From: CAYVUB01 sp964454675
GTDB taxonomy: Bacteria > Bacteroidota > Bacteroidia > Flavobacteriales > Flavobacteriaceae
NCBI GenBank assembly: GCA_964454675.1
Contig: CAYVUB010000001.1
Coordinates: forward strand, 62,001-126,000
DNA: 64,000 nt
Reading direction: 5' to 3'
Shown here: positions 17,474 to 26,660 of the stretch, one piece after another
Layout of the letters: each line of letters opens with the position of its first letter
How positions within the stretch are numbered: position 1 is the stretch's first letter
The notes under the pieces: model-generated
Seen by the model: only the letters and a program-made list of their open reading frames with translations
Told to the model about the DNA's origin: nothing
Databases searched by the model: none
Position numbers and translations under genes: made by a program

Positions 17474-18391
17474 TTATACTTTATTTTTTCTTAATGACTG
17501 TTTCAACAAACTCATAATGTAATCAATATCATCTAAATCTGTTAGCTTTATTTCATGCGAGCCATTTCCCCAATGTCCTATATTAGAAACATCTCTTGCT
17601 ATTTTTTTATAATCTTCTAAATCTCCTATTTTTAAATTTATGAAAATTTTCAGCTCTTTTCTCTGTAAAACAACATCACAAAAAGTATTATTATCTACCT
17701 TAAATCCAATATATAATTTTCTTGGATTGATTGTTACATTATCATCTAACAAAACCAACTTTTCTTTTACTTGTTCGTATAGCTCTTTTATTTCATCATC
17801 AACCTTTTGTAAATGGTCTTGTTCTGTATAAACTTTTATTTCTTTACTTACAGCTTCTACGGTTTCATCACTTTTGGAAATGGTTTTAATACTTTCTTTT
17901 GCAGAAGTTTTTTGTATTTGCTCAAAAGAAATAGTTTCGTTTTCAAAACGCTTTATTTCCCAAAGTTCAATCGGTAAATCTTTAAAATTTATTGCTTCTC
18001 TTTGATAATTAGTGAATTGAGGTGAAATGAAAATCACTTTTGATTGTGTCCAATCGACATCTGTACGTTTTAAAGTAATTTGCTGACTTTCATTAAATTC
18101 AAGAATAAAATCAGCTTTATTGTTGAGCATTAAAGACAAATAAGCATAACCTTGGTCAATAACACTAAAATTTTTATCTCTTTTATACTCAATAATAACA
18201 AATGACTTTGTTTCATTGTCAAAAGCCAACGTATCAAGTCGGAAATTATTTAGTGTAAATTCAGAACGGATAAAATCAAGATGAAGTAAGTTTTTTAAGT
18301 TTTCTTCAACCAATTTTTGTATATCTTTCTCCAATTTAAAAGGAAATTCTTTAACAAATTCTAACTTTTTTCCGGTTTTATATATTGCCAT
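17474..18391 (-). CDS. DUF5655 protein with PD-(D/E)XK nuclease-like domain
   Basis: A 305-residue protein. The N-terminal domain (about 20-150) has the restriction-endonuclease fold signature: FRLDTLAFD followed by SFVIIEYKRDKNFSVIDQ, giving D and ExK catalytic residues. A linker and a C-terminal DUF5655 domain follow (about 195-300, LYIGFKVDNNTFCDVVLQ). Families of this kind are linked to DNA metabolism or defence, but no substrate is known. It sits inside the miaB operon in the same direction, between two direct copies of a 38-bp repeat, and looks acquired. Confidence 0.85.
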   Translation of the reverse strand: MAIYKTGKKLEFVKEFPFKLEKDIQKLVEENLKNLLHLDFIRSEFTLNNFRLDTLAFDNETKSFVIIEYKRDKNFSVIDQGYAYLSLMLNNKADFILEFNESQQITLKRTDVDWTQSKVIFISPQFTNYQREAINFKDLPIELWEIKRFENETISFEQIQKTSAKESIKTISKSDETVEAVSKEIKVYTEQDHLQKVDDEIKELYEQVKEKLVLLDDNVTINPRKLYIGFKVDNNTFCDVVLQRKELKIFINLKIGDLEDYKKIARDVSNIGHWGNGSHEIKLTDLDDIDYIMSLLKQSLRKNKV

Positions 18392-18406
18392 TTTTTTTAC
18401 TTTTTA

Positions 18407-18444
18407 TTTAGCCACGAATTACACAAATTTTCACGAATTATTTT
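18407..18444 (-). repeat. Copy 2 of the 38-bp repeat, left arm of the GxxExxY element
   Basis: Identical to 17387-17424. The 31 bp at 18411-18441 are the perfect reverse complement of 18823-18853. With copy 3 it forms inverted repeats around the GxxExxY gene. Confidence 0.92.
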
Positions 18445-18452
18445 CCTTATAT

Positions 18453-18824
18453 TTATAAAACAAGTCTTTTGTGAGTCAGTGATTTATTTTGAAAATTTAC
18501 AATAATTCCAAGTTGAGAATCTGCAAGTCTCATATAATTTAGTGTTTGAGCTATATGTTCATTACCAATTTCTTTTACTGATTTTATCTCCAAAATTATT
18601 TCATCATAAACAATAAAATCAGCATAAAATTTATGTGGAAGAATATTCCCTTTATAATCAATCAAAAATTCTTTTTCTCTTTCAAAAGGAATATTATTTT
18701 TTCTAAACTCTATTTCTAAAGCATCTTTATACACAATCTCCAATAAACCCGAACCTAAAATCCTATGAACTTCCATACAAAGTCCAACTATCTTATAATT
18801 TTCTTCTTGCTTATACAATTCCAT
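18453..18824 (-). CDS. GxxExxY family protein
   Basis: A 123-residue protein with the family motif GSGLLEIVYKDAL near residues 24-36 and a PD-(D/E)XK-like core (YADFIVYDEIILEIKSVKEI, with D and ExK). The family is small, widespread and of unknown function. Its start codon lies inside the right inverted repeat and the left repeat begins 9 bp beyond its stop, so the ORF fills a 443-bp unit closed by 31-bp inverted repeats. I infer it is the passenger of a mobile intervening element between miaB and the sigma-54 gene. Confidence 0.9.
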   Translation of the reverse strand: MELYKQEENYKIVGLCMEVHRILGSGLLEIVYKDALEIEFRKNNIPFEREKEFLIDYKGNILPHKFYADFIVYDEIILEIKSVKEIGNEHIAQTLNYMRLADSQLGIIVNFQNKSLTHKRLVL

Positions 18825-18853
18825 AATTCGTGAAAATTTGTGTAATTCGTGGC
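18823..18853 (-). repeat. Copy 3 of the repeat, inverted; right arm of the GxxExxY element
   Basis: ATAATTCGTGAAAATTTGTG followed by TAATTCGTGGC, the exact reverse complement of 18411-18441. It overlaps the ATG of the GxxExxY gene and ends 9 bp before the miaB stop codon. Confidence 0.92.
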
Positions 18854-18862
18854 TTTAAAAAA

Positions 18863-20308
18863 TTATTGCATTTCCGAATATCCTACAGCCTCTCCAATCA
18901 AAGTTGAAGTAGTACAATCTGTAACTTTTACCAAAACAAAATCTCCTACTTTGTAATTTTCTTTCGGGAAAACAACGGTTGTATTTTGGGAATTTCTTCC
19001 ACTCCAATGCAAATCGGATTTTTTAGATGATTTTTCGATAAGAACTTCAACGGTTTGCCCTAAAAATCGTTTTGTTCTTTTTAAAGCTAATTCCTGTTGG
19101 ACGTCTATCACTTCCTGTAATCTTCGTTTTTTTACTTCATCGGGAATATCATCTTTCATTTTTCGGGCAGCTAAAGTTCCGGGTCTTTCGGAATAAGCAA
19201 ACATGAATCCGAAATCATATTGAGCATATTCCATCAAAGTCAGCGTATCTTTGTGGTCTTCTTCCGTTTCTGTCGGAAATCCCGTAATCATATCCTGCGA
19301 AATACTGCAATCGGGAATAATCGAACGAACTTTATCAATAAGCTCCATATATTCCTCACGAGTGTGCTGACGGTTCATTTCCTGTAAAATCCTTGTGCTT
19401 CCACTCTGAACAGGTAAGTGAATGTATTTACAAACATTATGATATTTTGCAATTACGTGAAGTACTTCTTCGTGCATATCCTGCGGGTTGGAAGTCGAAA
19501 AACGAAAACGCATTTTCGGGAATTTCACAGCACACATTTCGAGTAGCTGGGCAAAATCAACCGATGTAGCTTTTTGCATATCGGTTGCTTTTTCAAAGTC
19601 TTTTTTCAGACCTCCTCCATACCATAAATAGCTATCTACATTTTGTCCGAGAAGCGTAACTTCCTTAAAGCCTTTTTTCCATAAATCCTGAATTTCTTCC
19701 AAAATACTTTGAGGTTCGCGACTACGTTCTCTTCCTCTTGTAAACGGAACCACACAAAACGTACACATATTATCACATCCTCTTGTAATTGTTACAAAAG
19801 CGGTAACTCCGTTGCTGTTCAGACGGACAGGCGAAATATCTCCATAAGTTTCGTCTTTTGATAAAATAACATTGATAGCATCACGACCTTCTTCGATTTC
19901 CTGTAACAAATTCGGAATATCTTTGTAAGCATCAGGACCTACAACCATATCCACGATTTTTTCCTGTTCCAAAAACTGGCTTTTAAGCCGTTCAGCCATA
20001 CAACCCAAAACTCCAACCTTCATAGTAGGATTGATTTTCTTGACTGCATTGTATTTCTCCAAACGCTTACGAACCGTTTGTTCAGCCTTATCACGAATGG
20101 AACAGGTATTTACCAAAACCAAATCAGCCTCTTCAAGATTTTGAGTGGTATTGTATCCTTGATTCGCCAAAATAGAAGCAACAACCTCACTATCAGAAAA
20201 GTTCATCTGACAGCCGTAACTTTCAATATAAAGTTTGCGGGTGTTTTCTGTTTTAGGTTCCAGGATAAGGCTTTTACCTTGCTTATTTTCGTCTATGATT
20301 TTTTCCAT
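18863..20308 (-). CDS. miaB: tRNA-2-methylthio-N6-dimethylallyladenosine synthase MiaB
   Basis: A radical-SAM methylthiotransferase that adds the 2-methylthio group to i6A37 of tRNA. The 481-residue protein has an N-terminal MTTase domain (ESYGCQMNFSDSE, VNTCSIRDKAEQ, VGVLGCMAERLK: three Cys for one cluster), the radical-SAM motif RGCDNMCTFCVVPFTRGRE and a C-terminal TRAM domain (about 405-470). It is the promoter-proximal gene of the long operon that runs to groEL. Confidence 0.97.
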   Translation of the reverse strand: MEKIIDENKQGKSLILEPKTENTRKLYIESYGCQMNFSDSEVVASILANQGYNTTQNLEEADLVLVNTCSIRDKAEQTVRKRLEKYNAVKKINPTMKVGVLGCMAERLKSQFLEQEKIVDMVVGPDAYKDIPNLLQEIEEGRDAINVILSKDETYGDISPVRLNSNGVTAFVTITRGCDNMCTFCVVPFTRGRERSREPQSILEEIQDLWKKGFKEVTLLGQNVDSYLWYGGGLKKDFEKATDMQKATSVDFAQLLEMCAVKFPKMRFRFSTSNPQDMHEEVLHVIAKYHNVCKYIHLPVQSGSTRILQEMNRQHTREEYMELIDKVRSIIPDCSISQDMITGFPTETEEDHKDTLTLMEYAQYDFGFMFAYSERPGTLAARKMKDDIPDEVKKRRLQEVIDVQQELALKRTKRFLGQTVEVLIEKSSKKSDLHWSGRNSQNTTVVFPKENYKVGDFVLVKVTDCTTSTLIGEAVGYSEMQ

Positions 20309-20363
20309 AATTTACAGAAACCTCAACGGTCAATATTCGTGCCTGTTAGTAATCAGGCAGCTG

Positions 20364-20395
20364 CAAAGATAAGATTATTTTGATGATTGTGACAA
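20364..20395 (-). promoter_or_regulatory. Promoter of the miaB-groEL operon
   Basis: On the minus strand TTG (20393-20395) and TATCTTTG (20364-20371) are 21 nt apart, a Bacteroidota promoter pattern. The miaB ATG is about 55 nt downstream. Confidence 0.5.
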
Positions 20396-20474
20396 AGTGG
20401 CAGTATCGATTTTGTTTTGAAAATGTTAAAAAATAATGTTTCTTTGAGTGCTAATCAACCAACATTAATATTTT

Positions 20475-21239
20475 ATGAATTTTAATCAACTACAGTCAAA
20501 AATTGATAATGCCAAAGATTTGGATTTTGGAACCATTTTCAACCAATCTATTGAACTGTTCAAGAAAGTTTGGGGACAGGGATTGCTAACCATTGTTATC
20601 GTAATTGCAATGATGATACCGTTTTATTTTTTAATGTATGTGCCTTTGCTTGCTATGGGCTTGATGGATCCGCAATCATTTGAATATGGAAATGAACCTA
20701 CTATAGCCGTGATCATTCCGTTTGTTTTATATATGATCTTGTTTGTGTTTTTTATAATGTTTGTTTCTTTTGCCATACAGGCAGCGTTTTTCAGGATATG
20801 CAAGCAAAAGGATTTGGGTTTATCGGGTACGGAAGCGTATTTCTATTTTTTTAAAGGAAAGTATTTTTCTAAGATTTTTGTGTTGTCATTGGCAGCGGTA
20901 GGAATAGAAATTATTGCGATGCTGCTTTGTCTTTTTCCTCTAATTTATGTGGCTGTGCCAATATCATTGTTTTCAATTGTGTTTGCCTTTAATCCAGAGC
21001 TTTCGGCATCAGAAATCATCAAAACCAGTTTTGCCTTAGGAAACAAAAAATGGTTTTTGATATTTGGCTTAACGATTGTGGCAAGTTTTTTAGCCCAAAT
21101 TATCGGATTGATGATGTGTGTTGTAGGAATATTTGTGACAGCATCGTTTGTGTATTTACCGTTATACCATGTTTACAAAGAAGTTATCGGGTTTGAAGAA
21201 ACTAATGAAATAGAAGAAATAGGTGATAGGTTATCCTAA
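20475..21239 (+). CDS. Six-helix membrane protein of unknown function
   Basis: A 254-residue integral membrane protein with about six helices (40-62, 77-102, 128-155, 160-180, 195-217 and the flanking segment). It begins with a soluble helix containing DAKDLDFGTIFNQSIELFKKVW. The layout resembles the membrane domain of the glycerophosphodiester phosphodiesterase-associated (GPDPase_memb) or DUF975 type. No catalytic motif is visible. It is a single gene with its own terminator. Confidence 0.75.
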   Translation: MNFNQLQSKIDNAKDLDFGTIFNQSIELFKKVWGQGLLTIVIVIAMMIPFYFLMYVPLLAMGLMDPQSFEYGNEPTIAVIIPFVLYMILFVFFIMFVSFAIQAAFFRICKQKDLGLSGTEAYFYFFKGKYFSKIFVLSLAAVGIEIIAMLLCLFPLIYVAVPISLFSIVFAFNPELSASEIIKTSFALGNKKWFLIFGLTIVASFLAQIIGLMMCVVGIFVTASFVYLPLYHVYKEVIGFEETNEIEEIGDRLS

Positions 21240-21253
21240 TTAAAATAACAGAT

Positions 21254-21281
21254 AAGTCCCAAAGTAATTTGAGGCTTTTTT
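21254..21281 (+). terminator. Terminator after the membrane protein gene
   Basis: AAGTCCCAAA and TTTGAGGCTT pair with one mismatch around GTAA and are followed by a run of T. Confidence 0.6.
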
Positions 21282-21340
21282 AGTTTAAAAATCACACATT
21301 AAAAAGGGGCATCAATTAACGCGAAAAATATATAATTAGG

Positions 21341-21368
21341 TTGAATAATTTTTTTTCATATACATTTG
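21341..21368 (+). promoter_or_regulatory. Promoter of topA
   Basis: TTG at 21341-21343 and TACATTTG at 21361-21368 are 17 nt apart. The topA ATG follows 19 nt downstream. Confidence 0.55.
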
Positions 21369-21387
21369 TAGCCACAAAAAGTAACCT

Positions 21388-23874
21388 ATGGCGAAAAATT
21401 TAGTAATAGTTGAGTCACCGGCAAAAGCCAAAACCATTGAAAAATTTCTTGGAAAGGATTTCAAAGTAGAATCGAGTTTTGGGCATATTGCCGATTTGCC
21501 TTCTAAAGAATTGGGAGTAGATGTTGAAGGTGAATTTAAGCCCAAATACGAAGTTTCAAAAGATAAAAAAGCAGTTGTCAAAAAACTGAAAGATTTAGCA
21601 AAAGCTGCCGATATGGTATGGCTCGCAAGTGATGAAGACCGTGAAGGAGAAGCCATAGCCTGGCATTTGGCAGAAGAGTTAAATCTTGATAAAGCTAAAA
21701 CGAAACGTATTGTTTTTCACGAAATTACAAAAACAGCCATTCAAAAAGCCATTGAAAATCCGCGTGATATAGATTATCATCTGGTTGATGCACAACAAGC
21801 CCGACGTGTATTGGATAGAATTGTAGGGTATGAATTATCGCCTGTTTTGTGGCGAAAAGTTAAAGGAGGCTTGTCTGCCGGGCGTGTGCAATCGGTTTCT
21901 GTACGATTAATTGTAGAAAGAGAACGCGAAATCCAGAATTTCACACCCGAAGCATCTTATAGAATAGATGCTGAGTTTTCAAATGAAGAAGGACAAACCT
22001 TTAAAGCGAAACTTCCAAAAACATTCGCTACAAAAGAAGAAGCCCGGAAATTTCTGGAAAATAACGCATCCGCAACATTCAAAGTTGCTGAATTAGAAAA
22101 AAAGCCTGCAAAAAAATCGCCGGCGCCACCATTTACTACATCAACATTACAACAGGAAGCATCACGAAAATTATATTTTTCGGTAATTAAAACGATGACT
22201 ATGGCGCAACGCCTTTATGAAGCGGGTTTAATTACTTATATGCGTACCGATAGTGTCAATTTATCTGATGAAGCACGTAATGGTGCTAAAACTGCTATAG
22301 AAAGTGCATTTGGAATAAAATACAGCAAACCCCGGAATTATAAAGGGAAATCAAAAGGAGCACAGGAAGCTCACGAAGCCATACGTCCAACAGATTTTTC
22401 GGTACATTCCGTAGATATTGACAGAGATCAGGCACGGTTATATGATTTGATCTGGAAACGTGCCATAGCATCACAAATGAGTGAAGCCGAACTGGAACGT
22501 ACCAATGTAAAAATCGGTGCATCAACACATCAGGAACAATTCAGTGCAAATGGCGAGGTCATCACTTTTGACGGATTTTTAAAAGTGTATCTGGAAGGTA
22601 ATGATGATGAAGATTCTGAACAAGATGGTATGTTACCTGCAATGAAAACCAATGAAACACTTTTGAATAATTATATCACGGCAACCGAACGTTACACACG
22701 TGCACCTTACAGATATACAGAAGCATCGTTGGTAAAGCAATTGGAAGAATTAGGTATTGGCCGTCCGTCAACCTATGCACCAACCATTTCAACCATTCAA
22801 AACCGTAACTACGTTGAAAAAGGAAATGTAGATGGTGTTGAACGTGAATATTCACAATTGACTTTGAAAAAAGGTAGTGTAAAAGATAAACTTTTGACAG
22901 AAAAAGTAGGTTCTGACAAAGGCAAATTAGTACCAACGGATATAGGAATAATCGTGACTGATTTTTTGGTGAATCACTTTGAAAGTATTTTGGATTACCA
23001 TTTTACGGCAAAAGTTGAAGACCAGTTTGACGATATAGCCGAAGGCAAAGAAAACTGGACAAAGATGATGAAAAGCTTCTATAAAGATTTTCATCCGCAG
23101 GTTGAGAATGTTCAGGAAAATGCTGAAAGAGAATCTGGTGAACGCATCCTTGGTAAAGACCCGAAAACAGGTCGTCAGGTAAGTGTGCGTTTAGGAAAAT
23201 TCGGGCCTATGGTACAAATAGGGACAGCCGATGATGATGAAAAGCCGCAATTTGCAAGTCTTTCGCCAGATCAGCAGCTAAACACCATTACCTTTGAAGA
23301 AGCTATGGATTTGTTCAAGCTTCCAAAACAATTAGGGATATACAACGGTCAGGAGCTTGAAGTGAATAACGGGCGTTTTGGTCCTTATGTAAAATATGGT
23401 AATAAATTTGTATCATTGCCTGCCGGTATGGATGCTTTGAGTGTTGAACTTGAAGATGCGATTGTTTTAATCAAAGATAAGGAAAAAGCAGACGCACCTA
23501 TATATATGTATAAAGAGTTGCCTGTTCAAAAAGGAAAAGGTCGTTTCGGGCCATTTATAAAATGGAACAATACCTTTATTAATGTCAGCAAAAAATATGA
23601 CTGGGATAACTTGTCTGAAGCAGACGTTGCAGAATTGATTGAAGATAAAATACAAAAGGACAAAGACAAGGTTGTCCATAACTGGAAAGAAGAAGGAATT
23701 ACCGTTGAAAAAGCCCGTTGGGGAAGGCATGTTGTGTTAAAAGGAAAAATAAAAATAGAATTAGACAAATCTTTTGATATTTCTAAGTTAACTTTGGACA
23801 AAGCAAAAGAGCTCATTGAAAGCAAAACACCCAAAAAGAAAACTGCTGCCAAAAAAGGCACCGCAAAAAAATAA
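21388..23874 (+). CDS. topA: DNA topoisomerase I
   Basis: A type IA topoisomerase that relaxes negative supercoils through a transient 5'-phosphotyrosine bond. In 828 residues the TOPRIM domain (LVIVESPAKAKTIEKFLG, acidic triad DEDREGE) is followed by the cleavage domain with active-site Tyr in AGLITYMRTDSVNLS (about residue 286). C-terminal repeats (GRFGPYVKYGNKF, GRFGPFIKWNNTF) replace the zinc fingers of E. coli TopA. The tail is lysine-rich (KKKTAAKKGTAKK). It lies 10 bp upstream of the arginase-fold gene. Confidence 0.97.
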   Translation: MAKNLVIVESPAKAKTIEKFLGKDFKVESSFGHIADLPSKELGVDVEGEFKPKYEVSKDKKAVVKKLKDLAKAADMVWLASDEDREGEAIAWHLAEELNLDKAKTKRIVFHEITKTAIQKAIENPRDIDYHLVDAQQARRVLDRIVGYELSPVLWRKVKGGLSAGRVQSVSVRLIVEREREIQNFTPEASYRIDAEFSNEEGQTFKAKLPKTFATKEEARKFLENNASATFKVAELEKKPAKKSPAPPFTTSTLQQEASRKLYFSVIKTMTMAQRLYEAGLITYMRTDSVNLSDEARNGAKTAIESAFGIKYSKPRNYKGKSKGAQEAHEAIRPTDFSVHSVDIDRDQARLYDLIWKRAIASQMSEAELERTNVKIGASTHQEQFSANGEVITFDGFLKVYLEGNDDEDSEQDGMLPAMKTNETLLNNYITATERYTRAPYRYTEASLVKQLEELGIGRPSTYAPTISTIQNRNYVEKGNVDGVEREYSQLTLKKGSVKDKLLTEKVGSDKGKLVPTDIGIIVTDFLVNHFESILDYHFTAKVEDQFDDIAEGKENWTKMMKSFYKDFHPQVENVQENAERESGERILGKDPKTGRQVSVRLGKFGPMVQIGTADDDEKPQFASLSPDQQLNTITFEEAMDLFKLPKQLGIYNGQELEVNNGRFGPYVKYGNKFVSLPAGMDALSVELEDAIVLIKDKEKADAPIYMYKELPVQKGKGRFGPFIKWNNTFINVSKKYDWDNLSEADVAELIEDKIQKDKDKVVHNWKEEGITVEKARWGRHVVLKGKIKIELDKSFDISKLTLDKAKELIESKTPKKKTAAKKGTAKK

Positions 23875-23884
23875 ATAACACTTA

Positions 23885-25051
23885 ATGGATTTTAGTTTTT
23901 TATCTCCTGTTTCAGATTCTGTTTTAGCTCATGGTGAGTTACTATCGCAGCAGGCGCTCGGAAAAAAGATAAAAATTCATTCACGGCAGTATGGTGTTCC
24001 GGATTTGGAAGATGTTAAACTGGCAATCATAGGAGTTCAGGAAAATAGAAATGACGTTAATTTTATAGGTAATGAACTTCAGTTCGATACTATCAGAAAA
24101 TCGTTCTACGCACTTTTTCCCGGAAACTGGCATACTGCAATTGCCGATTTTGGAGACATATTAAAGGGTAATACGGTCGAAGACACCTATTTTGCACTTC
24201 GTACAACCATCACCGGATTATTAGAACAAAATATTATTCCTGTGATTTTAGGCGGCAGTCAGGATTTGACGTATCCTAATTACCGTGCTTATGATTATGT
24301 GCAGCCTATGGTCAATATTGTTAATGTGGACAGTAATTTTGATTTAGGCGATTCAACGCTGCCAATTAAAAATAACAGTTACCTTGGTAAAATTATCCTT
24401 GAGCAGCCTTATAATCTGTTTAATTATTCGGCAATAGGCTATCAAACTTATTTCAATTCGCAGGAAGAAATCGATTTGATGGAAAAACTATACTTTGAAG
24501 CATATCGTTTGGGCGAAATTTCAAAAAATATTAATTTGGTTGAGCCTGTTATGCGTGATGCACATATTGTAAGTGTCGATTTAAAATCTGTTAAAGCATC
24601 CGAAGTATCATCAAAACAAAAATATTCGCCCAATGGGTTTGACGGCAAAGAAATCTGTGCCATCGCAAGGTATGCAGGTATAAGCAATAAAGTGTCTTCT
24701 TTCGGTATTTATGAATATCAGCTGTCAAAAGAAGATGAAGCAACAGCAATGCTCGTAGCCCAGATACTATGGTACTTTATAGAAGGTGTTAATTGCCGGG
24801 TAAAAGAAAGTAATCTGACCGATGAATTAAATTACCAAAAGTATAATGTGATTATAGAAGATGATACTTTAATCTTCTATAAGAGTATAAAAACAGGACG
24901 TTGGTGGATTGAAATACCTTTTTTACCAAATGTTAATAATAAATTAAAAAAGCATACGTTATTACCATGCACCCACGAAGATTACGTGGAAGCATCACAA
25001 GGTAAGATACCCGAAAGATGGTATAAAGCATATAAAAAGAACAGTTTTTAA
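23885..25051 (+). CDS. Arginase-fold (formimidoylglutamase-like) protein with degraded metal site
   Basis: A 388-residue ureohydrolase-fold protein. The family's metal-binding blocks can be placed but are altered: GGSQD in place of GGxHD, NVDSNFD in place of DAHxD, and SVDLKSVKA in place of SxDxDxxDP. Several Mn ligands are thus replaced, so it is probably not an active hydrolase. It stands between topA and gldK, a position it also holds in related gliding bacteria as far as I recall, which suggests a structural or regulatory role linked to type IX secretion. Function unproven. Confidence 0.8.
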   Translation: MDFSFLSPVSDSVLAHGELLSQQALGKKIKIHSRQYGVPDLEDVKLAIIGVQENRNDVNFIGNELQFDTIRKSFYALFPGNWHTAIADFGDILKGNTVEDTYFALRTTITGLLEQNIIPVILGGSQDLTYPNYRAYDYVQPMVNIVNVDSNFDLGDSTLPIKNNSYLGKIILEQPYNLFNYSAIGYQTYFNSQEEIDLMEKLYFEAYRLGEISKNINLVEPVMRDAHIVSVDLKSVKASEVSSKQKYSPNGFDGKEICAIARYAGISNKVSSFGIYEYQLSKEDEATAMLVAQILWYFIEGVNCRVKESNLTDELNYQKYNVIIEDDTLIFYKSIKTGRWWIEIPFLPNVNNKLKKHTLLPCTHEDYVEASQGKIPERWYKAYKKNSF

Positions 25052-25225
25052 AATTTTTCACCTTTTAAAATTAACATTTTGTTTATCGATGAAATGCATT
25101 TTTTTTAGGATTAAGTGTAAAAAAAATAAAAAAAAAATTGTTTTTTTGAAAATATATAGATATGTTTACTGCCTTAAATTTTAAAGACCAAAATTTTAGA
25201 CTGAATAATTTAACCTCGAGTTTAT

Positions 25226-26596
25226 ATGAATATGAAAAAGTTCGCTTTATTAACCGCTATTCTGGCTTTTATAACTAGTTGTAACTCTGGCGACAGAGGA
25301 GAGCTTGTAGGAGTTAGAGGAAAGAAATGGCATCCGGAAAAACCTTACGGGATGACCCTTGTTCCGGGTGGTGCCTTCATTATGGGTAAATCAGATGATG
25401 ATATTGCCGGTATAAATGATGCCCCAACCAAGACCGCAACAGTCAGAGCATTTTACATGGACGAAACAGAAATCACAAACAGTGAATACCGTCAGTTTGT
25501 AAATTGGGTAAGAGATTCTACAATAAGACTCAGATTGGCAATTATTGCCGATGAGTTTGGATTAACACCCGGAAGCGGAGGCACAGGAGACTATGCGTTT
25601 GATGATGCAGATCCTAATAATATGACCGTATATGAAAAATACATGTACGACAACTATAGTGGGTTAGGACCTACGGGTTATGAAGGAAGAAAACTAAACA
25701 ATAACATTGATTTAATTTTCGATACAAGCAAATATCCCGATGAATATTACGCAGAAGTAATGGATACCATGTATCTTCCTATTGAAGAATCATACAACGG
25801 TCAGCGCACCTGGGATGTAAAAAAATTCAAGTTCCAATACACTTATATGGACATCCAGAAAGCAGCTAAAAACAAAAACTTAAGCCGTAAAGATGTATTG
25901 ATTACAGAAGAAGTTAGAATCTATCCCGATACAACAGCTTGGATAAGAGACTTTGCGTACTCATACAATGAGCCAATGCACAACGATTATTTTTGGCATG
26001 ATGCTTATGGAGAATATCCGGTGGTAGGTGTGTCATGGAAACAGGCAAATGCATTTTGTCAATGGCGTACAATGTATAAAAACGCATACCAGAAAAAGAG
26101 AGGAAGACAACATGTAAACTCTTTCAGATTACCATCTGAGGCAGAATGGGAATATGCTGCCCGTGGCGGATTGCAAGGAGCAACGTTTCCTTGGGGCGGT
26201 CCTTATGCTAAAAACGACAGAGGCTGCTTCTTGGCAAACTTTAAACCTTTAAGAGGAGATTATGCGGCAGACCAGGCGTTATATACTGTTGAAGCAAAAT
26301 CTTATGACCCTAATGATTTCAACCTTTATAATATGGCAGGAAACGTGTCAGAATGGGTACACGGTTCTTACGACCCGGGTTCTTATGAATACATGTCAAC
26401 TATCAATCCTAATGTAAACGATCCTAACAATCAACGTAAAGTTGTACGTGGAGGTTCATGGAAAGATGTAGCATACTATTTACAGGTAAGTACAAGAGAT
26501 TATGAATATGCTGATTCTGCAAGAAGTTACATAGGCTTCAGAACAGTACAAGATTATATGGGAACTGATATTACAGCAAATTCAGCTACCAATTAA
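25226..26596 (+). CDS. gldK: Gliding motility lipoprotein GldK
   Basis: GldK is an outer-membrane lipoprotein that forms the periplasmic ring of the type IX secretion system with GldN. The 456-residue protein has a lipobox AFITSC (Cys19) and a formylglycine-generating-enzyme-like fold (GMTLVPGGAFIMGKSDDD, FRLPSEAEWEYAARGG, GNVSEWVHG, VVRGGSWKD, IGFRTVQ). FGE-type active-site cysteines are not evident, as expected for GldK. First gene of the gldKLMN operon. Confidence 0.97.
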   Translation: MNMKKFALLTAILAFITSCNSGDRGELVGVRGKKWHPEKPYGMTLVPGGAFIMGKSDDDIAGINDAPTKTATVRAFYMDETEITNSEYRQFVNWVRDSTIRLRLAIIADEFGLTPGSGGTGDYAFDDADPNNMTVYEKYMYDNYSGLGPTGYEGRKLNNNIDLIFDTSKYPDEYYAEVMDTMYLPIEESYNGQRTWDVKKFKFQYTYMDIQKAAKNKNLSRKDVLITEEVRIYPDTTAWIRDFAYSYNEPMHNDYFWHDAYGEYPVVGVSWKQANAFCQWRTMYKNAYQKKRGRQHVNSFRLPSEAEWEYAARGGLQGATFPWGGPYAKNDRGCFLANFKPLRGDYAADQALYTVEAKSYDPNDFNLYNMAGNVSEWVHGSYDPGSYEYMSTINPNVNDPNNQRKVVRGGSWKDVAYYLQVSTRDYEYADSARSYIGFRTVQDYMGTDITANSATN

Positions 26597-26660
26597 CAAC
26601 AACTATTAAACTAAATATTAATCTACTAAGTAAATAACTTAAAACTAAAACAACAAATTT

